Source of the DNA: Proteus penneri | GTDB lineage: Bacteria > Pseudomonadota > Gammaproteobacteria > Enterobacterales > Enterobacteriaceae | Assembly: GCF_003144535.1 (NCBI RefSeq) | Contig: NZ_PHFJ01000011.1 | Coordinates: 62,001 to 126,000, forward strand | Length of the DNA stretch: 64,000 nucleotides | Reading direction: 5' to 3' | Shown: positions 32,279-44,865 of the stretch, piece after piece | Layout: every line of letters begins with the position of its first letter | Position numbering within the stretch: the stretch's first letter is position 1 | Notes under the pieces: model-generated | Databases searched by the model: none | What the model was told of the DNA's origin: nothing | Seen by the model: the letters and a program-made list of their open reading frames with translations, nothing else | Made by a program: the position numbers and the translations under genes

Positions 32279-33382
32279 ATGAAGATCGGTATAATTGATG
32301 TCACAATCACCATGTCTTATGGCGGGATCCAAACCGCGGTTTGGGAGCTTGCTAAGCAACTGCATGATGCTGGGCATGAAGTTCATCTTTATGGTGGCAA
32401 TGGCGATATTCGACACAATCTGGCAGGACGCCAAATACAGGTACACACTTATCCTTATACACCGCGGGATAAAGTTATCGATCTCGGTGGACGTTTTCGC
32501 CGTATTGTTGAGCGTTACACTTTTGCGCGGCACGCTAAAAAAGATGTTATCAACCAACATTTTGATTGGATTATTTTAACCAAACCGTTTGATTTTTTTT
32601 GGCCCTCTATGATGTCTAAATCATCCTCAACGCGTTTTTGTTATATGAGTGGAGGCACCAGCTTTTTTAAAGGTGATCGTCGGTTAGGTAAGAAAATCTC
32701 AGCATGGGTTGCATGTAGTCATTTTAATGCTTGGTAAATTCAACACCATTTTAAGCAATTCCCGAGCGTAATTTATAATGGCGTGGATATTGCAAAATTT
32801 AAGCCAATGAGTACCTCATTACGTGAGCAATTAGGAATAAGTCAGTCTACATTTTTACTCTCATTTGCAGGTCGATTAGTGGGTTGGAAAGGCTTAAGTG
32901 TGGCGATTGATGCGATTGAAAAACTAAAAGGTGAAGATGTTAAGCTCTTGATTATCGGTGCTGGTGATGATTTAGAACGATTGAAAAGTAAAGCGGTGGC
33001 GAAAGGTATTGCAGAACAAGTCATTTTTCATCAACCCGTTGGGCATAATCAATTACCTGAATTTTATGCAGCCAGTGATGCAGGTATTTTCCCAAGTACA
33101 GGAGATGAAGCCTTCGGTATTACGATTGCAGAAGCCATGGCGTGTGCAAAACCAGTGATTGCCAGCCATATAGGGGGGATCCCTGAAGTTGTCGGTAATG
33201 AAGGCACTGCGGGATTATTAGTTGCTCCTGGTAGTGCAGATGAAATTGTGATGGCGATTAATCATCTTCGCCAATTACCTGATAGAGGAAAAGCGATGGG
33301 TGAGAATGCGCGTTTGCGTATAGAAACACGTTATACTTGGCAACATTCCGCGCAACGTTTATTACAGGCATTGGCGTCATAA
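32279..33382 (+). pseudogene. GT4 glycosyltransferase interrupted by one in-frame ochre codon
   Basis: One open frame from ATG 32279 to TAA 33380-33382 (368 codons), broken only by TAA at 32735-32737 (codon 153). Before it the reading is WVACSHFNAW, after it IQHHFKQFPSVIYNGVDIAK, a normal GT4 sequence with a Gln (CAA) expected at the stop. The rest is intact: GRLVGWKGLSVAIDAIEKLK, and the donor site EAFGITIAEAMACAKPVIAS. A CAA to TAA transition is the simplest explanation. A truncated 152-residue N-terminal product is expected. It is followed by 2 bp and another broken GT4. Confidence 0.9.
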
Positions 33383-33384
33383 TA

Positions 33385-34552
33385 ATGAAGATCGCCTATC
33401 TTGATCCTTACCCAGTTCCTGACTTACGTGTTGCTTCCTTGCAAATCTTGCAAAATGTGGATGCATTTGCTCGAGCGGGTGCAGAAGTCACTTTAGTCAC
33501 GCCAAAAGGACAATATCAAGATAGCGATATATTAGGTCGTTCAATTCACACTAATGCGAGCTTAGTTTCCTTAAGAGATATTCGACGTAAATGGTATTTT
33601 CCATTTAATTCACAAAAACTTTTCTCATTACAAATTGCTCGTTGGATAAAACAAAATGATGTAGATGCGTTGTTTACCCGTAACTTAAAGCTAGCGTGTT
33701 ATCTTTGTGAAAATTATCCAGAAATTCCCCTCTTTTTTGAAAGCCATGAAATTTTTGCTCAATCTTTTGCTGAGTCTCATTCATTTGAGAAAAAAAAGAA
33801 TCGTGCAAAATATCATAAGCTATTAAAAATGGAGAAGTTAGTTTATAGCCAAGCGACGGGTATTTTTGTTCTTACTTCATTATTAAGAGATGATATTGTT
33901 TCGCAGTATCAAGTTGTTACACCAATAATTATTGTGCCTGATGGTGTAGATTTACATGCAGTGGCGGATAGTCAGGTAGTGCCTGCTAAATTAAATCAAT
34001 CTATTACTGAAGTGCTCTATTTAGGAAGTTTGCATAAATGGAAAGGTATTCCTACCATGATGCGAGCAATGAAATATCTTGATAACGCACGGTTAAATAT
34101 CGCAGGGGGAACATCGGAGCAGATTAGCGGATTAACTTTATTAGCTCAAGAAATGGACGTAAAAGATAAGGTCAATTTTTTGGGGTTTGTTGATCCCAAA
34201 AAAACGCTTTGAAGCGATTGCTCAGCATGATATCTGCGTACTCCCGCTTACGTTAACCAGTATTGGAAGCCGCTATACTTCACCACTCAAGTTATTTGAA
34301 TATATGGCGATGGAAAAACCCGTGGTGATCTCTGATTTTCCTTCAATTCGTGATGTTGTAGATGAAAAAGCGGTAAGTTTTGCAGATAGTGGCGATGCGC
34401 AGAGTTTTGCAAAACAGATAATACAGTTAAGAGAAAACCCACAACGAGCTAAAGAAAAAACCACTCATGCCCGTTCTCTGGTTGAGAATTATTACAACTG
34501 GGATAAACGGGCTGAGGTTATTCTAAAGACAATAAAGACGTTAATTAAGTAA
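33385..34552 (+). pseudogene. GT4 glycosyltransferase frameshifted in an A7 run
   Basis: Begins at ATG 33385 (KIAYLDPYPVPDLRVASLQI). At 34198-34204 seven A follow CCC, and the frame runs into TGA at 34210. Removing one A gives VDPKKRFEAIAQHDICVLPL and continues to TAA 34552 through the donor region SPLKLFEYMAMEKPVVISDF, giving 388 aa. Both halves are clearly one GT4 protein. The lesion could be a mutation, a slippage site or a homopolymer sequencing error. The 3' end is 1 bp from the convergent waaL end. Confidence 0.88.
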
Positions 34553-34553
34553 C

Positions 34554-35813
34554 TTATTGTTGTTTACCTGATGGTGTGACGGATTGATTATTGAGTAAAG
34601 CGTGGCGCAGTGCCAGCATTAATCCCACCAAAATACCCACTTGATTGATATAGGCATTTTCAAATAATCCTCGTAGTACATACACTCCTAAAAATGACAT
34701 CAATAGCACTAAAGCTGCTTGGCGAATAATCCCATGATTTTTTCTTATTAGCTGAATACCTTGCACAATTATTGACGAGCAAAAATAGAGAATACCCAAT
34801 AGCCCTAAAATACCACCAGCAAACCAAAAAGCTAAAAAGACGTTATGGGGGCCAATGGATTTTTTGAATACCCAACTTTTGTGATCTTTAACTCGCTCAT
34901 TGTAAACATTATGGTAAGTTTGATTACCATAACCATAGCCTTTAATCGGTTGTTCTAGAATAAGATCAAGTGCAGCACCTTGGGTGCCATTATCAAATCG
35001 TAGTCCACTATTGGTTTGGGTTAATTTATATTGAAGTAATTTGCTGATAACGGGATTTGCCGGTAAATTTGTCGCCCCAATAAATAACAGAGCACAGATT
35101 AACGTACTGATTATTAGTAGTAACCATTGGCGATTAATGACCAAGATAAGTAGCGTACTAATTGCTAATGCCACCCATGCTCCGCGTGCTAAGGTTCCTA
35201 ACATAATAAAAACAAATGCTAAACTAACAATAGCTAACAGCAACCAATTAATAATAGCGTTACGTTTTTTTAGAGCCCATAATGCTAATATAATAGGAAA
35301 GAAAAAAAGAAGAGCATAGGATATTTCCCTATGAATTAACTGACTTTTTATTGTAAAAGGCCAAATACCTTTCTGATACTCTAAATAATACTGCACCAGT
35401 TCTTTTGCCATAATCACCAACAATCCAATTGCAAAAGCTACCATCACCATCTTGGCAATATCAGTGGGTTTTTCTTTATATAATACAATCGGAAAGGTAA
35501 CAGCAAAAAGCAGTAAGCCATTTAAAATAGGCTTATTTACTTCTTTGATACTAATATTTGGCTCGACAGAAATCAGTATGGAATAACCAATAGTCAGTAA
35601 TAAAAACAGTAGCGAGAAAGCCAGATTATTTTTAAAAATTTTACAGATAGTTTTAAAATCACGTACCAGATACCACAGCGCTGTTGCACCAATCAATCCG
35701 ATCACAATATTTTTATAACGGGTGATATCCGGTAAGTAGATCAATATAATGTAAAGCCCAATAATGGATAAATTCCACAGGGATTTTTTACTATAGTCTT
35801 TAAACACCATCAT
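34554..35813 (-). CDS. waaL: O-antigen ligase WaaL
   Basis: 419 aa with about ten to twelve membrane segments and a large periplasmic loop at about 265-330. TLARGAWVALAISTL near 207 and KSIGPHNVFLAFWFAGGILG near 320-340 carry the Arg and His typical of the Wzy_C/WaaL family. It joins undecaprenyl-linked O-antigen to lipid A-core in the periplasm. The reading frame is intact although the O-antigen locus in this window is destroyed. It runs against the glycosyltransferase genes. Confidence 0.88.
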   Translation of the reverse strand: MMVFKDYSKKSLWNLSIIGLYIILIYLPDITRYKNIVIGLIGATALWYLVRDFKTICKIFKNNLAFSLLFLLLTIGYSILISVEPNISIKEVNKPILNGLLLFAVTFPIVLYKEKPTDIAKMVMVAFAIGLLVIMAKELVQYYLEYQKGIWPFTIKSQLIHREISYALLFFFPIILALWALKKRNAIINWLLLAIVSLAFVFIMLGTLARGAWVALAISTLLILVINRQWLLLIISTLICALLFIGATNLPANPVISKLLQYKLTQTNSGLRFDNGTQGAALDLILEQPIKGYGYGNQTYHNVYNERVKDHKSWVFKKSIGPHNVFLAFWFAGGILGLLGILYFCSSIIVQGIQLIRKNHGIIRQAALVLLMSFLGVYVLRGLFENAYINQVGILVGLMLALRHALLNNQSVTPSGKQQ

Positions 35814-35912
35814 AATAATCTGCTATCGTCCTTTATACTTTTAGGGAAGCTGATCATACAATAAAAATGATGTTATCGCTGTATCTCTTATCTGATAATC
35901 ATGGAGTCACCT

Positions 35913-37987
<2,075 letters not shown>

Positions 37988-37988
<1 letters not shown>

Positions 37989-39265
37989 TAGTGACTCCGA
38001 GGGGGAAGATAAGGTGAAAGTAAGGTAAGCAAACGCAGTAATGCTCCTTGGTTTTCATGAAGCACTTCAACGGCATGGCGACCATAGTAACGGCGATAAT
38101 CTTCATCATTAAGCAGTGAGGCAATCGCGGTTGCCATTGATTCACTGTCTGTAACAGTAATTAATCCTTCAGCTTGATCAAGTTTGGCACAGATATTTTT
38201 AAAATTAAAAGTATGTGGTCCCATAATTACAGGGATAGCGTGGGCAGCGGCTTCTAAAGGATTATGACCACCACGCTCAACTAAACTTCCCCCCACAAAT
38301 GCCAGATCGGCAATACCATAGAGCAACATCAGTTCACCCATGGTGTCGCCAATCACCACTTGGGTCTGTGCATCGGGTACAGCATCCGTGCTTCGTAAGG
38401 TATATTTTAGCCCTGCTTCACGAGTTAACTGTTCTGCTTTAGGAAAACGCTCTGGGTGTCGAGGCACTAAAATCAACAAAAGTTGAGGAAATTGTGTCAG
38501 TAGCTTTTTATGTGTCTCTAAAATAATACTTTCTTCGCCTTCATGGGTACTTGTTGCAATCCAAACTGGGCGATGAGCTGCCCATTGACGGCGTAAAGCA
38601 ACGGCTCTTGCGGCTAATTCAGGGGTAACTGAAATATCAAATTTTAGGCTACCTGTAACATGCAAATGTGAACGTTTAAGCCCTAATTCGATAAAACGCT
38701 CACCATCTTCTTGGTTTTGAGCGGCAATTAAGGTGATCTTTTGCAGCATCGTTTTGACGAAACTGCCCAATTTCTGATAACCAGCGGCAGAGCGTTCTGA
38801 TAAACGAGCATTGGCGATAATCAACGGAATTTTTCGTTGATGCAGTTTTGAAATTAAGTTAGGCCATAACTCTGTTTCCATAATGATCACTAGTTTGGGG
38901 TCAACCGTTTTAAGAAAACGATTAACTGAACCGGGTAAATCATAAGGAAGATAGACATGGTAAACATCATCACCAAACGCAGAACGCACACGCTCCGAAC
39001 CTGTCGGAGTCATGGTCGTGACTGTTATAGGTAAATCAGGATAGTGATGGCGAAGGGCGCGAACAAGCGGTACTGCGGCGAGAGTCTCACCGACAGAGAC
39101 GGAGTGCAATAATATCCCTTGAGGCACGACTTTGCCTTTGCAAAAGCCATAGCGCTCTCCCCACCGTTTTCGGTAGGCGGGGGCTTTACGGCTGCGTAAT
39201 AAAAGACGCAACCAAATCAGAGGTTGAATAAGGTAAAGAAGTACCTGATATAAACGCAACAACAT
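37988..39265 (-). CDS. waaA: Kdo transferase
   Basis: 425 aa, equal to E. coli WaaA. The N-terminal membrane anchor is [20 protein letters not shown]. The Kdo transferase motif is [19 protein letters not shown] near 50-68, followed by [16 protein letters not shown] and ETELWPNLI near 130. The C-terminal half has [20 protein letters not shown]-type sequence near 320. It adds two Kdo to lipid IVA and is essential. First gene of waaA-waaE-coaD. Confidence 0.97.
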
Positions 39266-39346
39266 GCTATCAAATTCACTTATCTAGACGAACGCTTATA
39301 GTATCACACTGTGTGGGATAAAGTGTGTAAAACAAGTAAGCGCGGA

Positions 39347-40450
39347 TTAAGGAATTAAAGCGATATACTGCTTTAAAATATGGTTTAGTTCAAATTTTGC
39401 ATAGGATGATGGCAATATTTGAGGTGGTGAATAATATGCAAGGCGAAGCTTTTCTGCGAGAGAGTCACTATCCATTGTCGAAAGGTAATCAGAAAGTTCG
39501 TCTGTCATAATTTCGCTGACTCCACCAGGGCATCGAGTACTGACGATAGGTACGCCGCAGATTAATGCTTCAATTAATACGGTAGGAAGCCCTTCACTAT
39601 CAGAGCTTAATGCAACTACTTTAGCGCCTTTGATTGCGGGGAGAGGGTTTGGGATAAAACCCGCAAGGATGACTTTTTCTATTAAGTTAAGTTGTTTAAT
39701 TTGAGCTTCTAATCGTTGTTTAACGGAGGGGGTGCCTTCACCTAAGATAATAAGTTGGCAAGGTAAATCCGCTTTAGCAAAAGCTTCAATTAATCTATCT
39801 TGTCTTTTTACTTCATGTAATCGACCCACATGTAAAATATACTCTTGTTGAGTTAATACATTAGGAAGGGTGGCTTTTTGTTGTATTTCTTCAATATTAA
39901 AAGGGTTATAGATAGTTTTTAATTGACGAGCATGGATGCCTATGGCGTTTATTAAATCATCTTTAACTGCATTGGATACACAGACGAGATTTTTATCTTT
40001 ATAAACTCGCTGAATTTTGTTTTTTTTCAACCAATATGAAAAGCCAGATTTATTCCCAAGATAAGATTGAGAGTAAATGCCATGAATACAGTACCAAACA
40101 TTACAGCTTTTTAGTTGTTTGGATCGGCAAACAATACGGTCTGTTTTATGTAAGTTAGAAAGAACAAGTGCAGGGCGTCCTTTCTTTGCAAAAAGCTGTA
40201 TTAGTACCTTATCAAGGGATTTGGCTCTACGCGATATTTCAGTCAATTTTCTGAAGATACCACGATAGTTATCATGATCAACAATATAATCAATAAAATC
40301 AGGTAGTTCATACGCTAATTTATTATGTAAGGATAGCAGTGTGACTTGATATCCTGCTTGATGAAAACCATTAGCTAACCTGAGCGTGACATTTTCAGCG
40401 CCACCACCCGGTAATCCATCAATAATAAAAAGTATATGTTGTTGACTCAC
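39347..40450 (-). CDS. wabH: GT4 glycosyltransferase, probable core hexosamine transferase WabH
   Basis: 367 aa GT-B enzyme: IIDGLPGGGAENVTLRLANG at the N-terminus, YILHVGRLHEVKRQDRLIEA near 203-222, and the donor motif SEGLPTVLIEALICGVPIVS near 285-305 (E-x7-E). The position after wabG (4 bp overlap) and before waaA repeats the Klebsiella waaQ-wabG-wabH order, in which WabH adds GlcNAc to core GalA. The symbol is given on that order plus family, so less surely than its neighbours. Confidence 0.65.
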   Translation of the reverse strand: MSQQHILFIIDGLPGGGAENVTLRLANGFHQAGYQVTLLSLHNKLAYELPDFIDYIVDHDNYRGIFRKLTEISRRAKSLDKVLIQLFAKKGRPALVLSNLHKTDRIVCRSKQLKSCNVWYCIHGIYSQSYLGNKSGFSYWLKKNKIQRVYKDKNLVCVSNAVKDDLINAIGIHARQLKTIYNPFNIEEIQQKATLPNVLTQQEYILHVGRLHEVKRQDRLIEAFAKADLPCQLIILGEGTPSVKQRLEAQIKQLNLIEKVILAGFIPNPLPAIKGAKVVALSSDSEGLPTVLIEALICGVPIVSTRCPGGVSEIMTDELSDYLSTMDSDSLAEKLRLAYYSPPQILPSSYAKFELNHILKQYIALIP

Positions 40451-41580
40451 AAGGCTAATATCCGTTTATAAAGTGAAATAAGCTCGCCTGATAATCGTTG
40501 TGGCGTATAAGGGAGGATAGTCTCTCTCGCCACCTGTGACATTTCAGTCCACGCAGTATTTTGGGGGATCTGCACAATCGCATTAGTTAATGCTGAAATA
40601 TCTAATGCATCACAAACAAATCCATTTTTATCATTTTGAATAAATTCCGCACCACCACAAGTTGTTGAAGTGATCACGGGCAAACCGCACGATAATGCCT
40701 CAAGAATAACATTAGGGAAAGGATCGTAAAGAGTAGGAAGAAGCAATGCATCCGCCATTTGATAAAAATCGAGCGTTTTTTTCTGCATACCTAAAAAGAA
40801 AATACGTTGTTTACAACCTAATTGTGTTGCGAGTTGTTCGTATTTTCGCTGATTTTTATCACTTCCAACAACTAACAATATAGCTGATGTCTTTGCTATT
40901 GCTGAAATAGCAGCAGCTAATCCTTTGCGTTCAAAACCAGATCCCACATAAATAAAACAAGGTACATCTTGTGGAATATCATATTGAGTCTTTAATCTCT
41001 GTTTTTGAGACGTTGTCGCAGGCACAAAAACATTATGGTCAATTGCATTATAAATGACAGTTATTTTATCGGCAGAGACACCAAAATCCTCAATAATTTC
41101 ATTTTTTACCATCTGTGAATTACAGATAACTTGTTTTAATGCAGGATCAGCATACATCTGCTTTTCTGTATTCATAACATAGCGATGGTATCTATCATAA
41201 AATAGCCAACGACCTTTCCAATTCGGTAATATTCTTTGGCGTTGTAATAGCCATCGGCGATGCACACCATCACCAGCACGAAAAATATCACAACCTGCGA
41301 TACGTTCATGACTTTGAACAATATCAAAATGATGTTCTTGCCAACATGCTCTAGCTGCTTTAGCGAAACCCGATTGCCGGCTAATTCTGCCTAATTTTCG
41401 AGGATTACATAAGTGAATATGCCAATCTGGGTTAGTTTCACCTTGCCATTCTCGCGTGATCACATTGAGTTCAAGATCGTCGTTTGATAATGCATCTAAT
41501 GCGCGGGCAATAAAGCGCTCAGCGCCACCATCAGGGCGATACTTTTGTCTAACAATGGCGAGTCGTAATGGGTGATTCAT
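40447..41580 (-). CDS. wabG: Core galacturonic acid transferase WabG
   Basis: 377 aa GT4. LRLAIVRQKYRPDGGAERFI, IVQSHERIAGCDIFRAGDG and VHRRWLLQRQRILPNW match what I remember of Klebsiella WabG, which links GalA to L,D-heptose II. Donor site: YDPFPNVILEALSCGLPVIT near 285. The start overlaps the waaQ stop by 1 bp and the end overlaps wabH, indicating translational coupling of waaQ-wabG-wabH. Confidence 0.85.
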   Translation of the reverse strand: MNHPLRLAIVRQKYRPDGGAERFIARALDALSNDDLELNVITREWQGETNPDWHIHLCNPRKLGRISRQSGFAKAARACWQEHHFDIVQSHERIAGCDIFRAGDGVHRRWLLQRQRILPNWKGRWLFYDRYHRYVMNTEKQMYADPALKQVICNSQMVKNEIIEDFGVSADKITVIYNAIDHNVFVPATTSQKQRLKTQYDIPQDVPCFIYVGSGFERKGLAAAISAIAKTSAILLVVGSDKNQRKYEQLATQLGCKQRIFFLGMQKKTLDFYQMADALLLPTLYDPFPNVILEALSCGLPVITSTTCGGAEFIQNDKNGFVCDALDISALTNAIVQIPQNTAWTEMSQVARETILPYTPQRLSGELISLYKRILAL

Positions 41581-42647
41581 TAAGATAAGTGCCTTATAGC
41601 TGTGTTGTAAACTACATCAACAGGAATAGCAGAAAGATAGCGTTGTTGGGTGTCTGTTTTTATATGATCTGGGTGTGGAATATCATCATAATCGCCCGCC
41701 CATATTGTTTCGCCTATCGCTTGCCAAGGATGCCAATGCTCAAGTTTAGAAGGACCAAAAAGAGCAACTAAAGGGGTTTTTAATGCCGCAGCCATATGCA
41801 TTGCAACAGAATCAACACCAATAAAAAGTCCTGCATTATCAATTAATACAGCAAGTTGAGATAAAGATGTTTGCCCAGCTAAAACCGTTATCATTTCTTT
41901 GTTAGGGCATTGTGTCAAAATGGTTTCTATCATCTCTAATTCTTTTGCTTCTGGGCCTGAGGTTAACACTATGGAATAATGACTTTGCTGAAGCTTTGTA
42001 ATTAAAGTCGCTATTTTATCTTCATCCCAGCATTTGAAAAACCAGCGAGATGTTGGTTGTATAACGATATAGTTTTTAGGGAGATGATATTTTTCAATAG
42101 TCTCCGCTAACCACTGTTTGTCTGCTTCGCTATAAGCCATCATAACATCCGAAATGATAGGAATATTAAGTGGAGTCAGGATACTCAGATTTTGTTCAAC
42201 AGTGTGCAGTTGTCCATGATCTGCCGTAGAAATTATGATGTTATGGCACGTTTGCCAGAATTGGCTGTCTTTGCGCTTTTCAAATTCAAAGCCTAAACGT
42301 GTTTTTGCTTTGGTAAGTAAAGCAAAAATGGCCGCTTTCCATTGATCAGCTAAGTTTACCACTAAGTCGTACTGCTGTTTTTGTAATGTTCGGCCAAGTT
42401 CCCACTCTTTTTTTAATCGAGTCAACTTACCTTGATGTTTCCAATTACGATCAAGATAAAAAATATGATTGATTAATGGGTTGTGCTCAAGCATAGGTAA
42501 TGTTTCTTTGTATAATAAAACATCAATCGTTGCATTAGGATAAGCTGATTTTAATGAGCATATAACGGGTGTCGTTAATAACATATCTCCATGATGTTGG
42601 AGTTTAATAACCAGTATTCTATTAAATGATTGATTTATATTAGTCAT
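41580..42647 (-). CDS. waaQ: LPS heptosyltransferase III WaaQ
   Basis: 355 aa GT9. ILVIKLQHHGDMLLTTPVIC near residue 11-30 is the WaaQ signature, then DVLLYKETLPMLEHNPLINH, VIQPTSRWFFKCWDEDKIA near 195, and FIGVDSVAMHMAAALKTPLV near 275. It adds heptose III to heptose II. First gene of waaQ-wabG-wabH, divergent from the deacetylase gene across 159 bp. Confidence 0.9.
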   Translation of the reverse strand: MTNINQSFNRILVIKLQHHGDMLLTTPVICSLKSAYPNATIDVLLYKETLPMLEHNPLINHIFYLDRNWKHQGKLTRLKKEWELGRTLQKQQYDLVVNLADQWKAAIFALLTKAKTRLGFEFEKRKDSQFWQTCHNIIISTADHGQLHTVEQNLSILTPLNIPIISDVMMAYSEADKQWLAETIEKYHLPKNYIVIQPTSRWFFKCWDEDKIATLITKLQQSHYSIVLTSGPEAKELEMIETILTQCPNKEMITVLAGQTSLSQLAVLIDNAGLFIGVDSVAMHMAAALKTPLVALFGPSKLEHWHPWQAIGETIWAGDYDDIPHPDHIKTDTQQRYLSAIPVDVVYNTAIRHLS

Positions 42648-42806
42648 AATTACTTTAGCTTTAGTGAGATACTCTAATTGTAAACAAAACAGCCAAAAGC
42701 ATCCATAAAACCTAATTTATATTGATTGAATTGATGTTTTACACTGCATGCCATAGTATTAAATATAAATTTATTAGCCTATTATCCATTAATTGGCAGG
42801 GTATGC

Positions 42807-43769
42807 ATGAAAAAACCAGCATTTATTATCACATTAGATACCGAAGGCGATAATCTTTGGGAAAATGAACGTGATATTACTACACAAAATACGCATTTTT
42901 TACCCCGTTTTCAGCAGCTTTGTGAGCGCTTTGATTTTAAACCCGTTTGGCTAACAAACTATGAAATGGTAATGGATGATGCCTATATTGAGTTTGCTCG
43001 TGATGTAATTGCCCGCAATACCGGTGAAATTGGTATGCACTTACATGCGTGGAATAGTCCACCATTAACACCTTTAACAGATGATGATTTACGTTATCAG
43101 CCTTATTTAATTGAATACCCCAAAGATCAAATGCGAGAAAAAATCGCATTAATGACAGACTTACTTGAAGATAAACTACAAACCAAAATGTTAAGCCACC
43201 GTGCTGGTCGTTGGGCATTTAATGAGATTTATGCACAACTTTTAGTTGAATTTGGTTATCAAGTCGATTGTTCTGTAACACCTAAAGTCGATTGGCGATT
43301 GACTAAAGGTGATCCTACACAATCAGGAGGCACTAATTATACTGATTTTCCAAGCCATGCTTATTTTATGGATCTAGAAGATATCACTAAACCGGGCAAT
43401 TCTACGTTGCTAGAAGTGCCGATGAGTATTCAATATAAGCACTCGCCTTTAATGAATAAAATTAAGCAGGGTTACGATAAATTAAGAGGAAAACAGCGAG
43501 CACCTTCTGTAAATTGGTTACGCCCTAAAGGTGGCAATGCCCAACAGATGATTGAAGTAGCAGAAAAATCGTTAGCTCAAGGCCACTCTCATATTGAATT
43601 TATGTTGCATTCGTCTGAATTTATGCCGGGTGGTAGTCCAACATTTCGTACTGAAAAAGATATTGAAGGGTTATATAACGACTTAGAAACCTTATTTAGC
43701 TTCTTATCAGATAAAGTGCAGGGAATGACATTAGCTGAGTATTATCAAAGTCAGGTGCAGGCAAAATAA
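42807..43769 (+). CDS. wabN: Polysaccharide deacetylase, WabN-like
   Basis: 320 aa, no signal peptide, so cytoplasmic. The NodB-type fold begins PAFIITLDTEGDNLW with paired acidic metal residues, then IGMHLHAWNSPPL near 77 supplies the His-x-His, and SHRAGRWAFNEIYAQLL lies near 132. In Klebsiella WabN deacetylates the GlcNAc placed by WabH, turning it into GlcN. The presence of wabH next door supports the same role. The call as deacetylase is firm, the symbol less so. Confidence 0.75.
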   Translation: MKKPAFIITLDTEGDNLWENERDITTQNTHFLPRFQQLCERFDFKPVWLTNYEMVMDDAYIEFARDVIARNTGEIGMHLHAWNSPPLTPLTDDDLRYQPYLIEYPKDQMREKIALMTDLLEDKLQTKMLSHRAGRWAFNEIYAQLLVEFGYQVDCSVTPKVDWRLTKGDPTQSGGTNYTDFPSHAYFMDLEDITKPGNSTLLEVPMSIQYKHSPLMNKIKQGYDKLRGKQRAPSVNWLRPKGGNAQQMIEVAEKSLAQGHSHIEFMLHSSEFMPGGSPTFRTEKDIEGLYNDLETLFSFLSDKVQGMTLAEYYQSQVQAK

Positions 43770-43770
43770 G

Positions 43771-44844
43771 ATGAAGTTAAAGAAATTAAAATGGGTACAT
43801 AACTTCCTAAATATTTATAACCCACTTTTTGGTAAGATGAAAAAAACGGATACATTTTCATCTGATATTCAATTTAACAGTATTCTTATTTTTTCTACGA
43901 CAGCGCTGGGTGATTTTATGTTTAATACCCCAGCAATAAGAGCGATTCGTGCACATTACCCTAATTCACATATCACATTGGTTTCCAGCGAAAAAAATAG
44001 ATTATTAGTTGAAAACTATGATCAAATAGATAGTGTGGTTTATTGGGATAATAAGATAAAAAATCTACTTCCCATTGCTTTACAGGCCAAAAAATATAAA
44101 CCTGAATTAGCGGTTATTCTCCATTCTCATCTTCCTTATGATGTGCTATTTGCAGTAATGGCGGGCTGTCAGTATATATTACGTAATACTTTTCATGTGA
44201 TCCCTAAATGGTTTCAGAAATGGATTATTGCTGAGCATCAGCCTCCTAATTGCCATGTTGTTCAAAGTAAACTTAATATTATTCGTTATTTAGGAATAGA
44301 TAGCTCGGATACAAGAATGGAAATTCCTTGTGAAGTAGAACAATTAGATAAAGGAAACTATCATATTGTTGGATTTCAGATGGGGGCATCAACGCAAGAG
44401 CGCAGGTGGCCTGTTAAATACTTTGTTGAATTAGCGCAAAAGCTAATTGATAGTAAACCAACAATACAAATTAAATTAATAGGATCTCCGCGAGAATTAG
44501 AATTACCTGAAGAATTTTTTGTATTGTTGCCAGAAAAATATCATAGCAATATTGAAAATCTAGTTGGTAAAACTTCATTACCTGACTTGTTAAGTCAGAT
44601 CCAAATAATGGATGTATTAGTCACCGGAGATACTGGGCCTCTGCATTTAGCGATTACATTACAGCGTCCAACTGTAAGTTTATTTGCGACTGCAGATCCT
44701 AAATGGACGGGGCCTTATCAAGATCTTCATTTACATACCATTATTAATAAGAAGCCTAGCTCAAATGAGGAAATACCAGCATCAATGGATCTTATTACAG
44801 TTGATGAAGTTTTTGATGCCGTCAATAAAACCCTAAAAGACTAA
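43771..44844 (+). CDS. Glycosyltransferase family 9 (heptosyltransferase-like)
   Basis: 357 aa, starting 1 bp after the deacetylase stop. SILIFSTTALGDFMFNTPAI near 37-56 has the G-D pair, FQMGASTQERRWPVKYFVEL near 203-222 is the phosphate/heptose contact, and VTGDTGPLHLAITLQRPTVS near 288 is the D-T-G-x-x-H donor motif. An N-terminal extension of about 30 residues precedes the fold. It is probably an outer-core heptosyltransferase. Convergent with waaC. Confidence 0.82.
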   Translation: MKLKKLKWVHNFLNIYNPLFGKMKKTDTFSSDIQFNSILIFSTTALGDFMFNTPAIRAIRAHYPNSHITLVSSEKNRLLVENYDQIDSVVYWDNKIKNLLPIALQAKKYKPELAVILHSHLPYDVLFAVMAGCQYILRNTFHVIPKWFQKWIIAEHQPPNCHVVQSKLNIIRYLGIDSSDTRMEIPCEVEQLDKGNYHIVGFQMGASTQERRWPVKYFVELAQKLIDSKPTIQIKLIGSPRELELPEEFFVLLPEKYHSNIENLVGKTSLPDLLSQIQIMDVLVTGDTGPLHLAITLQRPTVSLFATADPKWTGPYQDLHLHTIINKKPSSNEEIPASMDLITVDEVFDAVNKTLKD

Positions 44845-44865
44845 TCGCTTTTAAGGCTTATTAAG

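Noticed and set aside
32279-33382. Two separate genes (32279-32737 and 32783-33382)
   Set aside because: Both are in the same frame, and the sequence across the TAA continues as normal GT4 without a gap.
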